A stretch of 50,949 nucleotides of DNA from Calothrix sp. C42_A2020_038 (GTDB taxonomy: Bacteria; Cyanobacteriota; Cyanobacteriia; Cyanobacteriales; Nostocaceae). Every line of letters starts with the position of its first letter. The first letter of the stretch is position 1. Below the pieces are notes generated by a model. The model was not told where the DNA came from, searched no databases, and was given only the letters and a program-made list of their open reading frames with translations. The DNA is taken from assembly GCA_015272395.1 (NCBI GenBank), contig JACYLQ010000032.1, positions 1-50,949 on the forward strand, written 5' to 3'. A program made the position numbers and the translations under genes. Shown here piece after piece: positions 26,977 through 35,762 of the stretch.

Positions 26977-27101
26977 TGGTCTGTGTCATAAGTTTTGGTA
27001 ATATAAATAATATCTTGTGGGTCAGGCATCCCTGCCTCACCAATAGAACAGGCAAGGATGCCTGTTCCATAACACCCCAAAATTAATGACAATAACCACT
27101 A
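26974..27101. mobile_element. TA-flanked MITE, copy 2 (128 bp), inserted at a stop codon
   Basis: Same length as copy 1, with TA at both ends. The left end TAGTGGTCTGTGTCATAAG and the right end, reversed, TAGTGGTTATTGTCATTAAT form imperfect inverted repeats. The interior carries GGTCAGGCATCCCTGCC and a GAACAGG/CCTGTTC stem. The left TA plus G is the stop codon of the preceding gene. It lies between that gene and the convergent sucrose synthase gene. Confidence 0.9.
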
Positions 27102-27124
27102 GCAAAGATAAATTTTGATAGAAG

Positions 27125-29545
27125 TTATCTGTATCTATGCTGTTCCAACAACTGCTGCGCGCGAGGTTTGTAAATTAGGTAGAATAAAGCCTCAATATAG
27201 CGCAATAAATCTTCACGGTTTTCTTTGGATGTGAAATTCCAAAAACCATAAATACGCGCGAGAGAAAGTAATTTAGTAGTATGGATTTTCCAAGTATAAG
27301 TACTATAGACCCGCTCAATTCCGCACGTGGAAATTTGATTCCAGTAATCAGGGTTAATTTGACATTTTGTCACAAAATCTAAGATTTTGTCTGCCGTTTC
27401 CTCTAAATTGGTGGGATTGATGTAAAAGCCATTGACTTGATCTTGAATGATTTCCAAAGGTCCACCAAATTGAGTTGCGAAGGTTGGCATTCCAGAAATC
27501 ATCGCTTCCAATATTGTCAGACCAAAGGCTTCAAATAATGCAGGTTGAACAAAAATACCTTGGTGGTCAGCGATAACACGGTATATCTCACCAGAGTCGG
27601 TCTTGGAAAGACGCACACCTAACCAGCGAATCTTACCATGCAGGTTGTATTGGTTGATGATATTATATAGCTTGACAATTTCGTCACGCTCTTCGTTATC
27701 ACCAGATTCTTCTACTCGCAGCTTACCAGCAACTAAAATTAAGTTGCAATGTTCTTGCAATTCTTTACTCTGACCAAAGCACTCAGTTAACCCAGTTAAA
27801 TTTTTGATACGGTCGAGACGTGCCATCGAAAAAATGGGACGCTTACTAGGGTCATCAAGTTTACCAAAAATCTGGGCTGGGTCGTCAAGAGTAAACAACA
27901 TTTCCTCAAGTCGTTGTCTATCACTCTCAACTCGTTCTTCATGTCGAGTGTAAGGAAAATAGTAACTCTCGTTTACCCCTGGTGGAACAACGTTGAATTT
28001 GGGACTAAATAATTCAATCCCGTTGACAACGTGATAGAGTTCCGGCATTGTAAAACATTTATACGACTCATACTGTCCAACAGAATCAGGGGTACCAACA
28101 ATTTCTTGATAGGTGCTGCTAATAATAAAGTTGGCAGCATTCATCGCTAACAAATCAGCAGTGAACTGCATTGAAAAATGATACTTCTCTTCCAAGTCTT
28201 GCCAGTAGAGATTACTAAACAGGTACTTGGATTTTTCCAAAGCATGTGCAATGTTACATTGAGTCACTTTCATCCGACGCGCGAGCAAAAAAGCGACCAA
28301 GTTACCATCAGAGTAATTACCTACAATTAAATCAGGTTTTCCTTGAAACTCTGCCAATAATTCGTGTTCCGCATCGATAGCATAGGTTTCCAAGTACGGC
28401 CAAATTTCAAACCGGGATATCCAGTTTTGCGTCATGTTCGGATTATACTCACGAAAGGGAACACGTAATATCCAGGCATTTTCAGTTCCGTGAACTTTCT
28501 CCAAACGTTGATTACAAAGCGTACCATCGCTATTGGGGATAAGACGTGAGAGAATTATTACCTTCGGTTGTACGTTCAGTCCCCCTAAACCAGCTAAAGC
28601 AGCATCTTCTTGAAGTTGAATTTCCAGAGTTTTAGCTTGGTCAAGAACATAAACAACTTGACCACCCGTATCCGGTCTTCCTAATACCCCTTCTTGTCCA
28701 AACCACCCGTGAGGTGACAGCAAGACAATATTAAATATCATCGGGATACGAGAGATGAAAGTTTCCAGCGTTTGAGGCGCCGGAGAATCAATCAATTCGT
28801 CTAAAATATTTAGGGTTTCCAGAACTCGTGAAGCAGTATTTCCCCAACCGGGTTCAAACCCCATGATTTGTAAATCTAAACGAAATTTTTCATAAGGTTC
28901 GTCTTCCGCAAGTTTGCTTACAAAAGTAATCGCAGCTTTAACTTGGTCAGAGAGATGTTGCTGAGATTTAATTCGTTCATTAACTAAAAGTTGAATACCA
29001 CGATATTGATGAAGACGCAAAAAATCAAATAGACTTTCTTGCCATTGTTTCGGGTCAGCAAAAAGTTTACTCGACAGGTAACGGTTGAGGAACTGGACAC
29101 CTTTACCAATATTTTTTGGGTCGCGGATAACGGGTGAATAATCGTAAAATGGGCCAAAATCAATTTCTAACAAGTCACCTTCAGTCGGATGATAGCGGTT
29201 AACCAAACGGTCACGCATATCCAATAATTCCTGCACTGTCATCGGACAAATGCTCAAATCAGAAGTAAGAAGGTATACTTCTTGACTTGCTATCTTAGAA
29301 CGAATAATAAAACAAAGGTTTGAGTCTTCCCGAATTATTTCTTGGGTGTAATAGATTAATTTGCTTAAGTGTGAACTCTGACTAGAATGTTCGTCTTTTT
29401 GATGTTTGGAACAAAAATCCTTGTACAAATTTAAGATGTCGTTACGCAATAGATAGGATTTATCGAACAAGCGTAATTCACTCATCAACGAACGCAAATC
29501 GTTTCTTTCCTCACTGTCGAGGACTGCTTGCAGTAATTCAGACAT
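27125..29545 (-). CDS. susA: Sucrose synthase
   Basis: Reversibly cleaves sucrose with UDP (or ADP) to nucleotide-glucose and fructose. In heterocystous cyanobacteria it feeds carbon metabolism and polysaccharide synthesis. At 806 residues it has the full family length. The N-terminal SUS regulatory region (residues 1-260) is followed by the GT-B core beginning IVLLSPHGWFGQ, with GRPDTGGQVVYVLDQAK near 290, SMARLDRIKNLTGL near 575, and the nucleotide-binding EAFGLTILEAMISG near 675. It differs from sucrose-phosphate synthase by this N-terminal region and length. It diverges from a 38-residue peptide gene, and an NtcA-like site lies between them. Confidence 0.97.
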   Translation of the reverse strand: MSELLQAVLDSEERNDLRSLMSELRLFDKSYLLRNDILNLYKDFCSKHQKDEHSSQSSHLSKLIYYTQEIIREDSNLCFIIRSKIASQEVYLLTSDLSICPMTVQELLDMRDRLVNRYHPTEGDLLEIDFGPFYDYSPVIRDPKNIGKGVQFLNRYLSSKLFADPKQWQESLFDFLRLHQYRGIQLLVNERIKSQQHLSDQVKAAITFVSKLAEDEPYEKFRLDLQIMGFEPGWGNTASRVLETLNILDELIDSPAPQTLETFISRIPMIFNIVLLSPHGWFGQEGVLGRPDTGGQVVYVLDQAKTLEIQLQEDAALAGLGGLNVQPKVIILSRLIPNSDGTLCNQRLEKVHGTENAWILRVPFREYNPNMTQNWISRFEIWPYLETYAIDAEHELLAEFQGKPDLIVGNYSDGNLVAFLLARRMKVTQCNIAHALEKSKYLFSNLYWQDLEEKYHFSMQFTADLLAMNAANFIISSTYQEIVGTPDSVGQYESYKCFTMPELYHVVNGIELFSPKFNVVPPGVNESYYFPYTRHEERVESDRQRLEEMLFTLDDPAQIFGKLDDPSKRPIFSMARLDRIKNLTGLTECFGQSKELQEHCNLILVAGKLRVEESGDNEERDEIVKLYNIINQYNLHGKIRWLGVRLSKTDSGEIYRVIADHQGIFVQPALFEAFGLTILEAMISGMPTFATQFGGPLEIIQDQVNGFYINPTNLEETADKILDFVTKCQINPDYWNQISTCGIERVYSTYTWKIHTTKLLSLARIYGFWNFTSKENREDLLRYIEALFYLIYKPRAQQLLEQHRYR

Positions 29546-29938
29546 AGTGTACCCACAAGATTATCTATGTTTTTGGAGCAGTTTTGACCAAAATTCCTAA
29601 CGAAAGATTAGCTCTTTCTTTTAAATTTCTTTTTTCTCTTGCTTTACTTAACTTTATACTTACACGATGCACAAGTACTTTGTATTCTAACCAAAGAAAT
29701 ACTGTGACGTTAACAATCAACAAAAGGTAACATAGTGTACAAAAAGTAACTCTTTAATCAATATACTTGTATTGTTTTTTTTACACAAGTTAACTGAATT
29801 GAAATTCACTGCCTGATTTAGTTTTAACTAGAGTAAATTTAAGTCAAGTTTTGAGTCAATACATCTCACAACAAAATCGCTGTGTCTATAATTACGACAT
29901 CAGAAACGAATTTTCATATCTAATCGCAGGAGATTCTT
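29546..29938. other. Divergent regulatory region between susA and a small peptide gene
   Basis: A 393-bp AT-rich spacer. Its main feature is a GTAN8TAC palindrome at 29727-29740 with a well-spaced TATACT on the plus strand. On the minus strand the same palindrome lies about 180 bp upstream of the susA ATG, with a weaker -10 match. No further gene was seen. Confidence 0.6.
29727..29767 (+). promoter_or_regulatory. NtcA-type class II promoter
   Basis: GTAACATAGTGTAC (29727-29740) fits GTAN8TAC exactly and is followed after 21 bases by a perfect TATACT -10 element (29762-29767). This matches the NtcA-activated layout, in which the activator site replaces the -35 box. It would drive the small gene at 29939 with a leader of about 165 nt. 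The palindrome could also influence susA on the other strand. Confidence 0.6.
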
Positions 29939-30055
29939 ATGGCTGATAATACGCACAAAGCAATCCCTCAAGACCATAGTATCGCCAATATTATGATTAC
30001 TTTATTTATAATATTTTGCGGCATCACGGCTATTTTTCTTCTCGGAATTTTCTAG
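29939..30055 (+). CDS. 38-residue single-helix membrane peptide
   Basis: A short frame starting at the ATG at 29939, six bases after a strong CAGGAG ribosome site (29927-29932). The product has a polar N-terminus of about 14 residues (MADNTHKAIPQDHS) and one hydrophobic helix (NIMITLFIIFCGITAIFLLG), ending shortly after it. This is the architecture of small subunits of photosynthetic or respiratory complexes, but it matches none I can name (not PetM/N, PsbJ/X or PsaM by eye). The NtcA-like promoter upstream suggests nitrogen-responsive expression. An inverted repeat follows downstream. Confidence 0.7.
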   Translation: MADNTHKAIPQDHSIANIMITLFIIFCGITAIFLLGIF

Positions 30056-30100
30056 ATAATCGACCGTGGATACGAGTGGTCAATCATTTTAACATCTGAC

Positions 30101-30145
30101 AAAGCTGTAGAGGATAACTTAAATTTGTAACTTCTCTACAGCTTT
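30101..30145. terminator. Long-stem inverted repeat after the small peptide gene
   Basis: AAAGCTGTAGAG (30101-30112) and CTCTACAGCTTT (30134-30145) form a perfect 12-bp stem with a 21-base loop. There is no T run, so it may be an mRNA 3'-end stabiliser or a dispersed repeat rather than a classic terminator. Confidence 0.5.
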
Positions 30146-30179
30146 AATCTAGGTAATCACCTGTATAATTATGCATTAA

Positions 30180-30254
30180 GGGCGAACGATGGGACTTGAA
30201 CCCACGAATGGTGGAACCACAATCCACTGCCTTAACCACTTGGCTACGCTCGCC
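30180..30254 (-). tRNA. tRNA-His (GTG)
   Basis: Acceptor strands GGCGAGC/GTTCGCC, anticodon stem GTGGA/TCCAC with loop TTGTGGT (anticodon GTG), T arm GTGGGTTCAAGTCCCAT, and C at position 73. The base before G1 is encoded as T, not the usual G-1 of bacterial tRNA-His. CCA is not encoded. Confidence 0.96.
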
Positions 30255-30389
30255 ATTACATTTTCATTTGCATTAAATAATATAGCACACAAATAAAAAA
30301 CAATCAAGAAAAAATCAAGATTAGTTCAAAAGGAACGGACTATGACAATTAAATGTCTGATAATTATAACTGATATTTAACTAAAAAGC

Positions 30390-30767
30390 ATGAAATCAGC
30401 CATTATTACAGGTGTAGGAGTTGTAGGGCTATGTTTTTTGGCAGCAGCGATGGTAAAAAGTAACCCGAATGAAGCTGCGTACCAAGAGTATGCTGTGCAA
30501 GAATTATCAAACTATTTAAAATCCAATGTGTGCAAAAAAAGTCTTGGTATATTAGAAAAACTTATTAATAATCGGTGTGACAAAATAGTCGATACAGCTA
30601 GCCCACAAATGCACGATATCATTGCTGCCAGTACAGTTAGACACGATTTTGTTATTTTTAGCGTTTATCATACTGAATTGAAAATCAGTGATTGGGTACC
30701 TTCTTATAAATTTGAGACTGTAGGCGCCTTCGACCGATTCTACACTTACAACGCACAACAAAATTAA
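30390..30767 (+). CDS. DUF4359 domain protein
   Basis: A 125-residue protein with an N-terminal hydrophobic signal/anchor (AIITGVGVVGLCFLAAAMV) and a short extracytoplasmic domain of the DUF4359 type. Features are NPNEAAYQEYAVQELSNYL, two Cys residues (NVCKK, NRCDK) that could form a disulfide, and a C-terminal FVIFSVYHTEL beta segment. Function unknown. Monocistronic, with hairpins downstream. Confidence 0.83.
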   Translation: MKSAIITGVGVVGLCFLAAAMVKSNPNEAAYQEYAVQELSNYLKSNVCKKSLGILEKLINNRCDKIVDTASPQMHDIIAASTVRHDFVIFSVYHTELKISDWVPSYKFETVGAFDRFYTYNAQQN

Positions 30768-30815
30768 AGAAAATTAACTTTCCCTACTTTTCGACAGGGA
30801 GTGGGTATAATAAAA

Positions 30816-30846
30816 GCGCCAGTGAATACGGTGCAAAAACTGGCGC
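30816..30846. terminator. Hairpin between convergent genes
   Basis: GCGCCAGT (30816-30823) and ACTGGCGC (30839-30846) form a perfect 8-bp GC-rich stem between the DUF4359 gene and the convergent pentapeptide/TPR gene. No T run is evident on the plus strand. Confidence 0.45.
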
Positions 30847-30903
30847 CGAGTGTTATCAGGTTATAAGCAAACAAAATTATATTTCAGGTTAAAGTAAGTG
30901 ACC

Positions 30904-30921
30904 ACAGGGTCACACCCCTGT
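30904..30921. terminator. Short hairpin near the end of the pentapeptide/TPR gene
   Basis: ACAGGG pairs with CCCTGT around TCACAC. It lies about 40 bp past the stop of the minus-strand gene and may help end its transcript. Confidence 0.35.
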
Positions 30922-30960
30922 ATGGTTTGACCCCACAAAAATCTTCAATAAAAGAATAAA

Positions 30961-32676
30961 CTAAAGTCCAGAGAGGGTAGAAAGTATATTTTGCGCGCGT
31001 TTAAGACTGTCGGTATCACCACGTTGAGTATATATTCTGATCGCTTGTTCTAGAGCAAGTTTGGCTTCGGGTCTTCGTTTCAAAGCTAATAGTGAGTTAG
31101 CTTGGTTTTCATATGCTTCAGCATGATTTGGGTCACGTTGTAGAACTCGAATACAATCTTTAATAGCATCCTCGTATCTTTTACGGGCAAATCGGGCTAA
31201 ACTACGTTGGTAGTAAGCATCTATATAGTTGTTGTTAATATCAATAGCACGATCAAAATCTTTTGTCGCATCTCTATATTGACCGATAGCGTAGCGTGCT
31301 AAACCTCGGTTTAAAAAAGCTTCTGCCCAGTTGCTCGAATTCTCGATAGCTTTGTTATAGTCTTGAATTGCTGCTTGATAATTTTGGTTAGCAAAGTGTG
31401 CGACACCGCGTGCGTGGTAAGCTGTTGCGAGTTTTGGGTTGAGACGTAGTGCAGTGGATGCTTCAGTGATCGCAGCGGCATAATTTTTTTGGAGACGGTA
31501 AACGTTAGCTTTTCCACTATAAGCTTCAGCGTAGTTTGCGTTGATGCTAATGGCTTTATCAAAATCTGCTAAGGCACCTGTATAATCTTTGGTAAGGGTA
31601 AGAGTAATACCTCTGTTGTGATAAGCTCTGGCAAAGTTGGGGTCAATTTCTAACGCTTTATTGTAATCGGCAACAGCACCTTGATAGTCACCAGATTCAC
31701 TTTTCGCGAATCCCCGGTTAGTATAAGCTTCTATATTGCGAGCATCACTAGTTATAGCTTTATCGTAATACCAAATGGCGCCATTGAAATTGCGTCTTCT
31801 GAAAAGATTATCTCCCCAACGATTAAAATCTGACGCATCCGCAAGGAATATATCATCGGGAAGTCTAACTGCATCGAGGTTAGCACCACGTAAATTTGCA
31901 CCTCGTAAACTAACTCCATTTAAATTAGCACCAATTAGTTCGGCACCACGTAAATCAGTATTATCTAGGTTAGCGTTAGATAAATTAGCACCGCGTAAAG
32001 AAGCATTATTCAAATTAGCGTCTCGCAAACTAGCGTAACTAAGGTTAGCATTTGCTAATTGTGCAGCACGTAAGTCAAACCGATTCAAATTAGCATTGCT
32101 TAAATTAACACCGTTAAAATTAACTCCATTCAGGTTGATATGGCGCAAATCGACACCTGTCAAATCAACCCCACTCAAGTTTACCCCACGTAGATTTACT
32201 TGGTCGAGCCTTGCGCCACGCAGTTTGGCATTACTAAGGGAGACACCATATAGATTAACGTTTCTCAAAACAGCACCAGTTAAATCGGCGCCATTCAAAT
32301 TGGCATTACTCAAATCAGCATTACTCAAATCGGCGCCACTCAAATCAGCATAGCTGAGATTTGCATTTCGGAAATCAGACCTTTCTAAATCAGCGTCACT
32401 CAAATCAGCACTACTCAAATTGGCATTTCTGAGGTTAGCACGATTCAATCGAACTTTACGTAAATCAGCATCACGCAAATCAGCGTCTTTGAGGTCTTGC
32501 CGACTTAGAGAAGCTCCTCGCAAGTCACATTTGCGACATCGTTTTGTTTCTAGTAACTGTTTTAAATGTTCGGGTTTTTCAGCGTAAACGGGCGTATATG
32601 ACAGCAAGGAAGCAGTTATAGATAAAATAGTTGTGATGAAAAGTGTATTTAAGGTGATACGATTTACAAATTTCAT
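30961..32676 (-). CDS. Secreted pentapeptide-repeat / TPR fusion protein
   Basis: A 571-residue protein in three parts. A signal peptide covers residues 1-32 (TLFITTILSITASLL, cleavage near VYA-EK). After a CRKC pair near 42, about 45 pentapeptide repeats of A(D/N)LXX type (LSDADLERSDFRNANLSYAD) extend to about 275 and should form a right-handed quadrilateral beta-helix. From 288 to the end about eight TPR units follow (AYTNRGFAKSESGDYQGAVA, AYHNRG, AYYQRSLARFARKRYEDAI). Both modules are protein-interaction scaffolds, so an extracytoplasmic or lumenal scaffold is likely. No enzymatic site is visible. Confidence 0.9.
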   Translation of the reverse strand: MKFVNRITLNTLFITTILSITASLLSYTPVYAEKPEHLKQLLETKRCRKCDLRGASLSRQDLKDADLRDADLRKVRLNRANLRNANLSSADLSDADLERSDFRNANLSYADLSGADLSNADLSNANLNGADLTGAVLRNVNLYGVSLSNAKLRGARLDQVNLRGVNLSGVDLTGVDLRHINLNGVNFNGVNLSNANLNRFDLRAAQLANANLSYASLRDANLNNASLRGANLSNANLDNTDLRGAELIGANLNGVSLRGANLRGANLDAVRLPDDIFLADASDFNRWGDNLFRRRNFNGAIWYYDKAITSDARNIEAYTNRGFAKSESGDYQGAVADYNKALEIDPNFARAYHNRGITLTLTKDYTGALADFDKAISINANYAEAYSGKANVYRLQKNYAAAITEASTALRLNPKLATAYHARGVAHFANQNYQAAIQDYNKAIENSSNWAEAFLNRGLARYAIGQYRDATKDFDRAIDINNNYIDAYYQRSLARFARKRYEDAIKDCIRVLQRDPNHAEAYENQANSLLALKRRPEAKLALEQAIRIYTQRGDTDSLKRAQNILSTLSGL

Positions 32677-32992
32677 ATTTGTGAGTTACGCTGTGATGTC
32701 ATCAATTCCATAGCCATTCAGTATTGCTGATATCTTTTTTGTATAATTTGTTCCTGGTTACATATATTACTTTTCCCACTCAAAAACTAAATCTTTACAA
32801 AAGTACACAAATATATACGGTTTTCCTGTACTGAAATCCGTCCAGGGTTTGCTGTCGGCACTTAGTAAAAAGCGATAAATTATAGAAGGTGATAGTGATC
32901 ACCGATTCCAACGGCGCCGATATTTTCAAGCGCAACACACCTACCCAGGTTGGAAATAAACTATAACCAAACAAGTTTTTCAGGACTGTGTT
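32677..32992. other. Divergent intergenic region with a short palindrome
   Basis: A 316-bp spacer between the divergent pentapeptide/TPR and DUF1517 genes. GGTGAT (32888-32893) and ATCACC (32898-32903) form a palindrome about 90 bp before the DUF1517 start and could be an operator. No ORF was found. Confidence 0.5.
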
Positions 32993-33976
32993 ATGCGTAA
33001 AAAGTTACAGCAAACTATTAAACCGCTTTTAAAATCCTTACTCTTGCTATGTCTTGTATTCGGCTTGGTATTTAGTCATGTCGATGGCGCCTATGCAGCT
33101 AGCAGTGGAGGTAGAATTGGTGGTGGTTCTTTTAGAGTTCCTAGCAGTCGTCCCTACAGTGGGCCTCGTACTTATGCACCTCCAGGTGGTGGGTACTATG
33201 CACCATATCCGGGTGGTGGATTTGGTTTTCCATTCTTACTACCATTTTGGGGAATCGGTGGAGGCTTTGGTTCCTTACTAGGTATTTTAGTATTCTTTGC
33301 GATTGCCAATTTTCTCGTTCAAACTTTCCGACGTTTTGCTAGTGGTGGAGAGTCATACGAAGAAGGTAACACTCCGAACCCAACTGTATCAGTAACAAAA
33401 TTACAAGTTGGTTTACTCGCTAGCGCGCGTTCGTTACAGCCAGAATTAAACCATATAGCAGAAACTGCTGATACAAATACTGATGCTGGACGTGCAGAAG
33501 TATTGCAAGAAGTAAGCTTGGCATTACTTCGTCACCCGGAATACTGGGTATATGCAGGTAGTAGTACCCAACAAGCACGTCTCAACTCCGCAGAAGCAGA
33601 ATTTAATCGTCTATCATTAGCAGAACGCAGCAAGTTTACTGGCGAAACTCTTTCCAACGTCAATAACCAACTCAAAGGAAATATAGCAACGCAAGAAGCT
33701 TTACCTTCTTCTGGTGAGCTTGATAACCCCACGCGCTTAATTAGCGAAGGACCAGGAGAATACATAATTGTTACACTCTTGGCTGCTACGCTTGGTAAAT
33801 ATGACATACCCACCATTAATAGTGCTGATGAGTTAAATCAAGCATTACGCCAAATTGGTAGTATTCCTAGCGACAAATTACTTGCAATTGAAGTCCTGTG
33901 GACTCCCCAGGCGCCTGGTGATACCCTCACATCAGATGATTTACTCGCTGAGTACCCAGATTTGAAATTAGTGTAA
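32993..33976 (+). CDS. DUF1517 domain protein
   Basis: A 327-residue membrane-anchored protein. A signal peptide (SLLLLCLVFGLVFSHVDGAYA) leads to a Gly/Pro/Tyr-rich stretch, then one membrane segment (GSLLGILVFFAIANFLVQTF, residues 92-111). A conserved soluble DUF1517 domain follows (KLQVGLLASARSLQPEL, LRHPEYWVYAGSS, EYIIVTLLAATLGKY, LLAIEVLWTPQAPGDTL). The family is shared with plant plastid proteins, with no settled function. AGGA precedes the ATG at about ten bases. Confidence 0.9.
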   Translation: MRKKLQQTIKPLLKSLLLLCLVFGLVFSHVDGAYAASSGGRIGGGSFRVPSSRPYSGPRTYAPPGGGYYAPYPGGGFGFPFLLPFWGIGGGFGSLLGILVFFAIANFLVQTFRRFASGGESYEEGNTPNPTVSVTKLQVGLLASARSLQPELNHIAETADTNTDAGRAEVLQEVSLALLRHPEYWVYAGSSTQQARLNSAEAEFNRLSLAERSKFTGETLSNVNNQLKGNIATQEALPSSGELDNPTRLISEGPGEYIIVTLLAATLGKYDIPTINSADELNQALRQIGSIPSDKLLAIEVLWTPQAPGDTLTSDDLLAEYPDLKLV

Positions 33977-33981
33977 CCTCG

Positions 33982-34009
33982 ACCCTTCCCCAAAACATCG
34001 GGGAGGGGT
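33982..34009 (+). terminator. GC-rich hairpin after the DUF1517 gene
   Basis: ACCCTTCCCC (33982-33991) pairs with GGGGAGGGGT (34000-34009), allowing one G-T pair. Only a short TGTTG follows, so it is a likely but not classic terminator. Confidence 0.6.
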
Positions 34010-34146
34010 GTTGCAAAGCAATCAAATTGTTGTGGGTGGGTATCCTTGCCCGCTCGGCTGTATTTAACCAAACTGAAAATTTGCTGTAATATATAAATAA
34101 ATATTTAATAAATAAATATTTACCAAAGACTTAAATATTTTTGCTT

Positions 34147-34464
34147 ATGACCGTTCTCTACGAAGACGAGTACATTGTTTGTGATGACAATGCAATTACA
34201 ATTCATTGGTATTACTTTCCGATTGGCAGCAAACGCATTCCTTATGATAGTATCCGTAACGTGAAAGAGGAAAGTATAGGGTTTTGGGATGGAGCAGGAC
34301 GTATTTGGGGGATGGGTTTGAGTCCAGAATGGTTCCACTTAGATTGGAAGCGTCCCTCAAAAACGAAATCCATTATTATTGATGATGGCAGCTGGGTGAA
34401 ATCAATCATTACCCCAAAAGAGCATGATATAGTTCTACAAATTCTTCAACAAAAAGTGAATTAA
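34147..34464 (+). CDS. Hypothetical protein, PH-like beta-rich fold
   Basis: A 105-residue protein starting at the ATG at 34147 (a TTG two codons earlier is also in frame). It alternates short beta strands (ITIHWYYFPIGSKRIPYDSI, SIIIDDGSWVKSIITP) and ends in a helix (EHDIVLQILQQKV), a pattern like small bacterial PH-domain proteins. No catalytic residues are recognisable and no function is assigned. It stands alone between DUF1517 and a WD40 gene. Confidence 0.65.
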   Translation: MTVLYEDEYIVCDDNAITIHWYYFPIGSKRIPYDSIRNVKEESIGFWDGAGRIWGMGLSPEWFHLDWKRPSKTKSIIIDDGSWVKSIITPKEHDIVLQILQQKVN

Positions 34465-34641
34465 TGAAAGTATTCCTTTCAGGTTATTTGATTAATTTAA
34501 ATATTGTACCGATAGAATGGATTCTTTCGCAATTAAGTATTTTCACACTTTCCGTGAATAATCTTTGCCAATTCATTAGGAAGTAATATACAGGAAATAT
34601 ACTTGAGATTATGGCTGTGTAAAAATTAAAGAGGAAAAACG

Positions 34642-35682
34642 GTGAGGAGTAAGCGTAAACTAAGCAAAAGAATTGCACTTTCATGCCTAACAGCTTTTCT
34701 GCTAAACATTACCCAATCAAAAGGGTTAGCAAACAAGAAAGTTGCAGTAGAACCAGTAAGTACTCCTCAAACACAAATAACAGGTAGATTTCTCAACCCA
34801 CAACTACAATACACTCTCAAGTCACATTCAGGAACCGTGAAGTCGTTGGCATTTAGTCCCGAAGGTCGAACTCTCGCGAGTGGAGGTGGTGAGAATGATG
34901 GTTATATCCTGCTGTGGGACGTTCAAAAAGGAAGGAAAAAGGGAATCATCAACCGCGCGCACAAAACAGCAGTACAATCATTACTAATTTCACCGGATGG
35001 GCAAAACCTTGTTAGTGGTAGCAGTGACAACAGCATTAATATTTGGAATTTAAGAAACAACGAATTTTTACGCTCTTTTGTTTCCCACACCACCAACGTC
35101 CTATCACTAGCAGTTACACCCGATAGTAAAGTACTCGTTAGCGGTGCAGTTGATGGTATTCGCGTATGGGATTTGTTACAACGACGTCCATTAGCAACTT
35201 TAGCAAAATACGACAACCTTATTTACTCACTGGCAATTAGTCCTGACAGTCAAATATTGGCTAGCGGCGATAGCAATGGTGTAATCAAACTATGGAATTT
35301 GAACACAGGTAAAATCATCCGCGCGTATACTGCTCATACAAATGCAGTGAGTAGCTTAATATTTAGTCAGAACGGACAAACCCTAATTAGCAGTAGTCGT
35401 GACCGAACAATAAAAGTTTGGAATCTCAACACAGAACAGCTGGAGCGTACCTTAACCGGACACAACGACTGGATAAATGCAATTGCACTGCATCCCAATG
35501 GTGAAATTTTAGCTAGTGCAGGACGTGATGGCGCCAGAATTTGGAATTTAACCACAGGTGAATTAGTAACTAGTTTATATGCTCATACAGATTGGATAAG
35601 TGCAGTTGCATTTAGTCCCGACGGTCAAACGCTTGCAACAGGAGGGTTTGACAAGAGAGTATATTTGTGGAGAAGTGAGTAG
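34642..35682 (+). CDS. Exported WD40-repeat protein
   Basis: A 346-residue protein with an N-terminal signal-like segment (IALSCLTAFLLNITQS) followed by seven WD40 units from about residue 55 to the end. Each contains SLAFSPEG or similar, then (L/I)WD or (V/I)WNL, so the units should close one seven-bladed propeller: WDVQK, WNLRN, WDLLQ, WNLNT, WNLNT, WNLTT, LWRSE. It is a protein-interaction module with no enzymatic domain. A GTG start at 34642 is preceded by GAGGA. It converges on the metalloprotease gene. Confidence 0.9.
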   Translation: MRSKRKLSKRIALSCLTAFLLNITQSKGLANKKVAVEPVSTPQTQITGRFLNPQLQYTLKSHSGTVKSLAFSPEGRTLASGGGENDGYILLWDVQKGRKKGIINRAHKTAVQSLLISPDGQNLVSGSSDNSINIWNLRNNEFLRSFVSHTTNVLSLAVTPDSKVLVSGAVDGIRVWDLLQRRPLATLAKYDNLIYSLAISPDSQILASGDSNGVIKLWNLNTGKIIRAYTAHTNAVSSLIFSQNGQTLISSSRDRTIKVWNLNTEQLERTLTGHNDWINAIALHPNGEILASAGRDGARIWNLTTGELVTSLYAHTDWISAVAFSPDGQTLATGGFDKRVYLWRSE

Positions 35683-35762
35683 AGTTAGGAGCGGAAATAC
35701 CAATAAACTAAAGTATCTACAGAATCAAGAAGTAATAACTCATAACTCCTCACCCTTAACTC

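Noticed and set aside
31775-32353. Plus-strand open frames opposite the pentapeptide-repeat region
   Set aside because: They are low-complexity mirror frames (KLAPRK-type repeats) caused by the periodic codons of the pentapeptide gene on the other strand.
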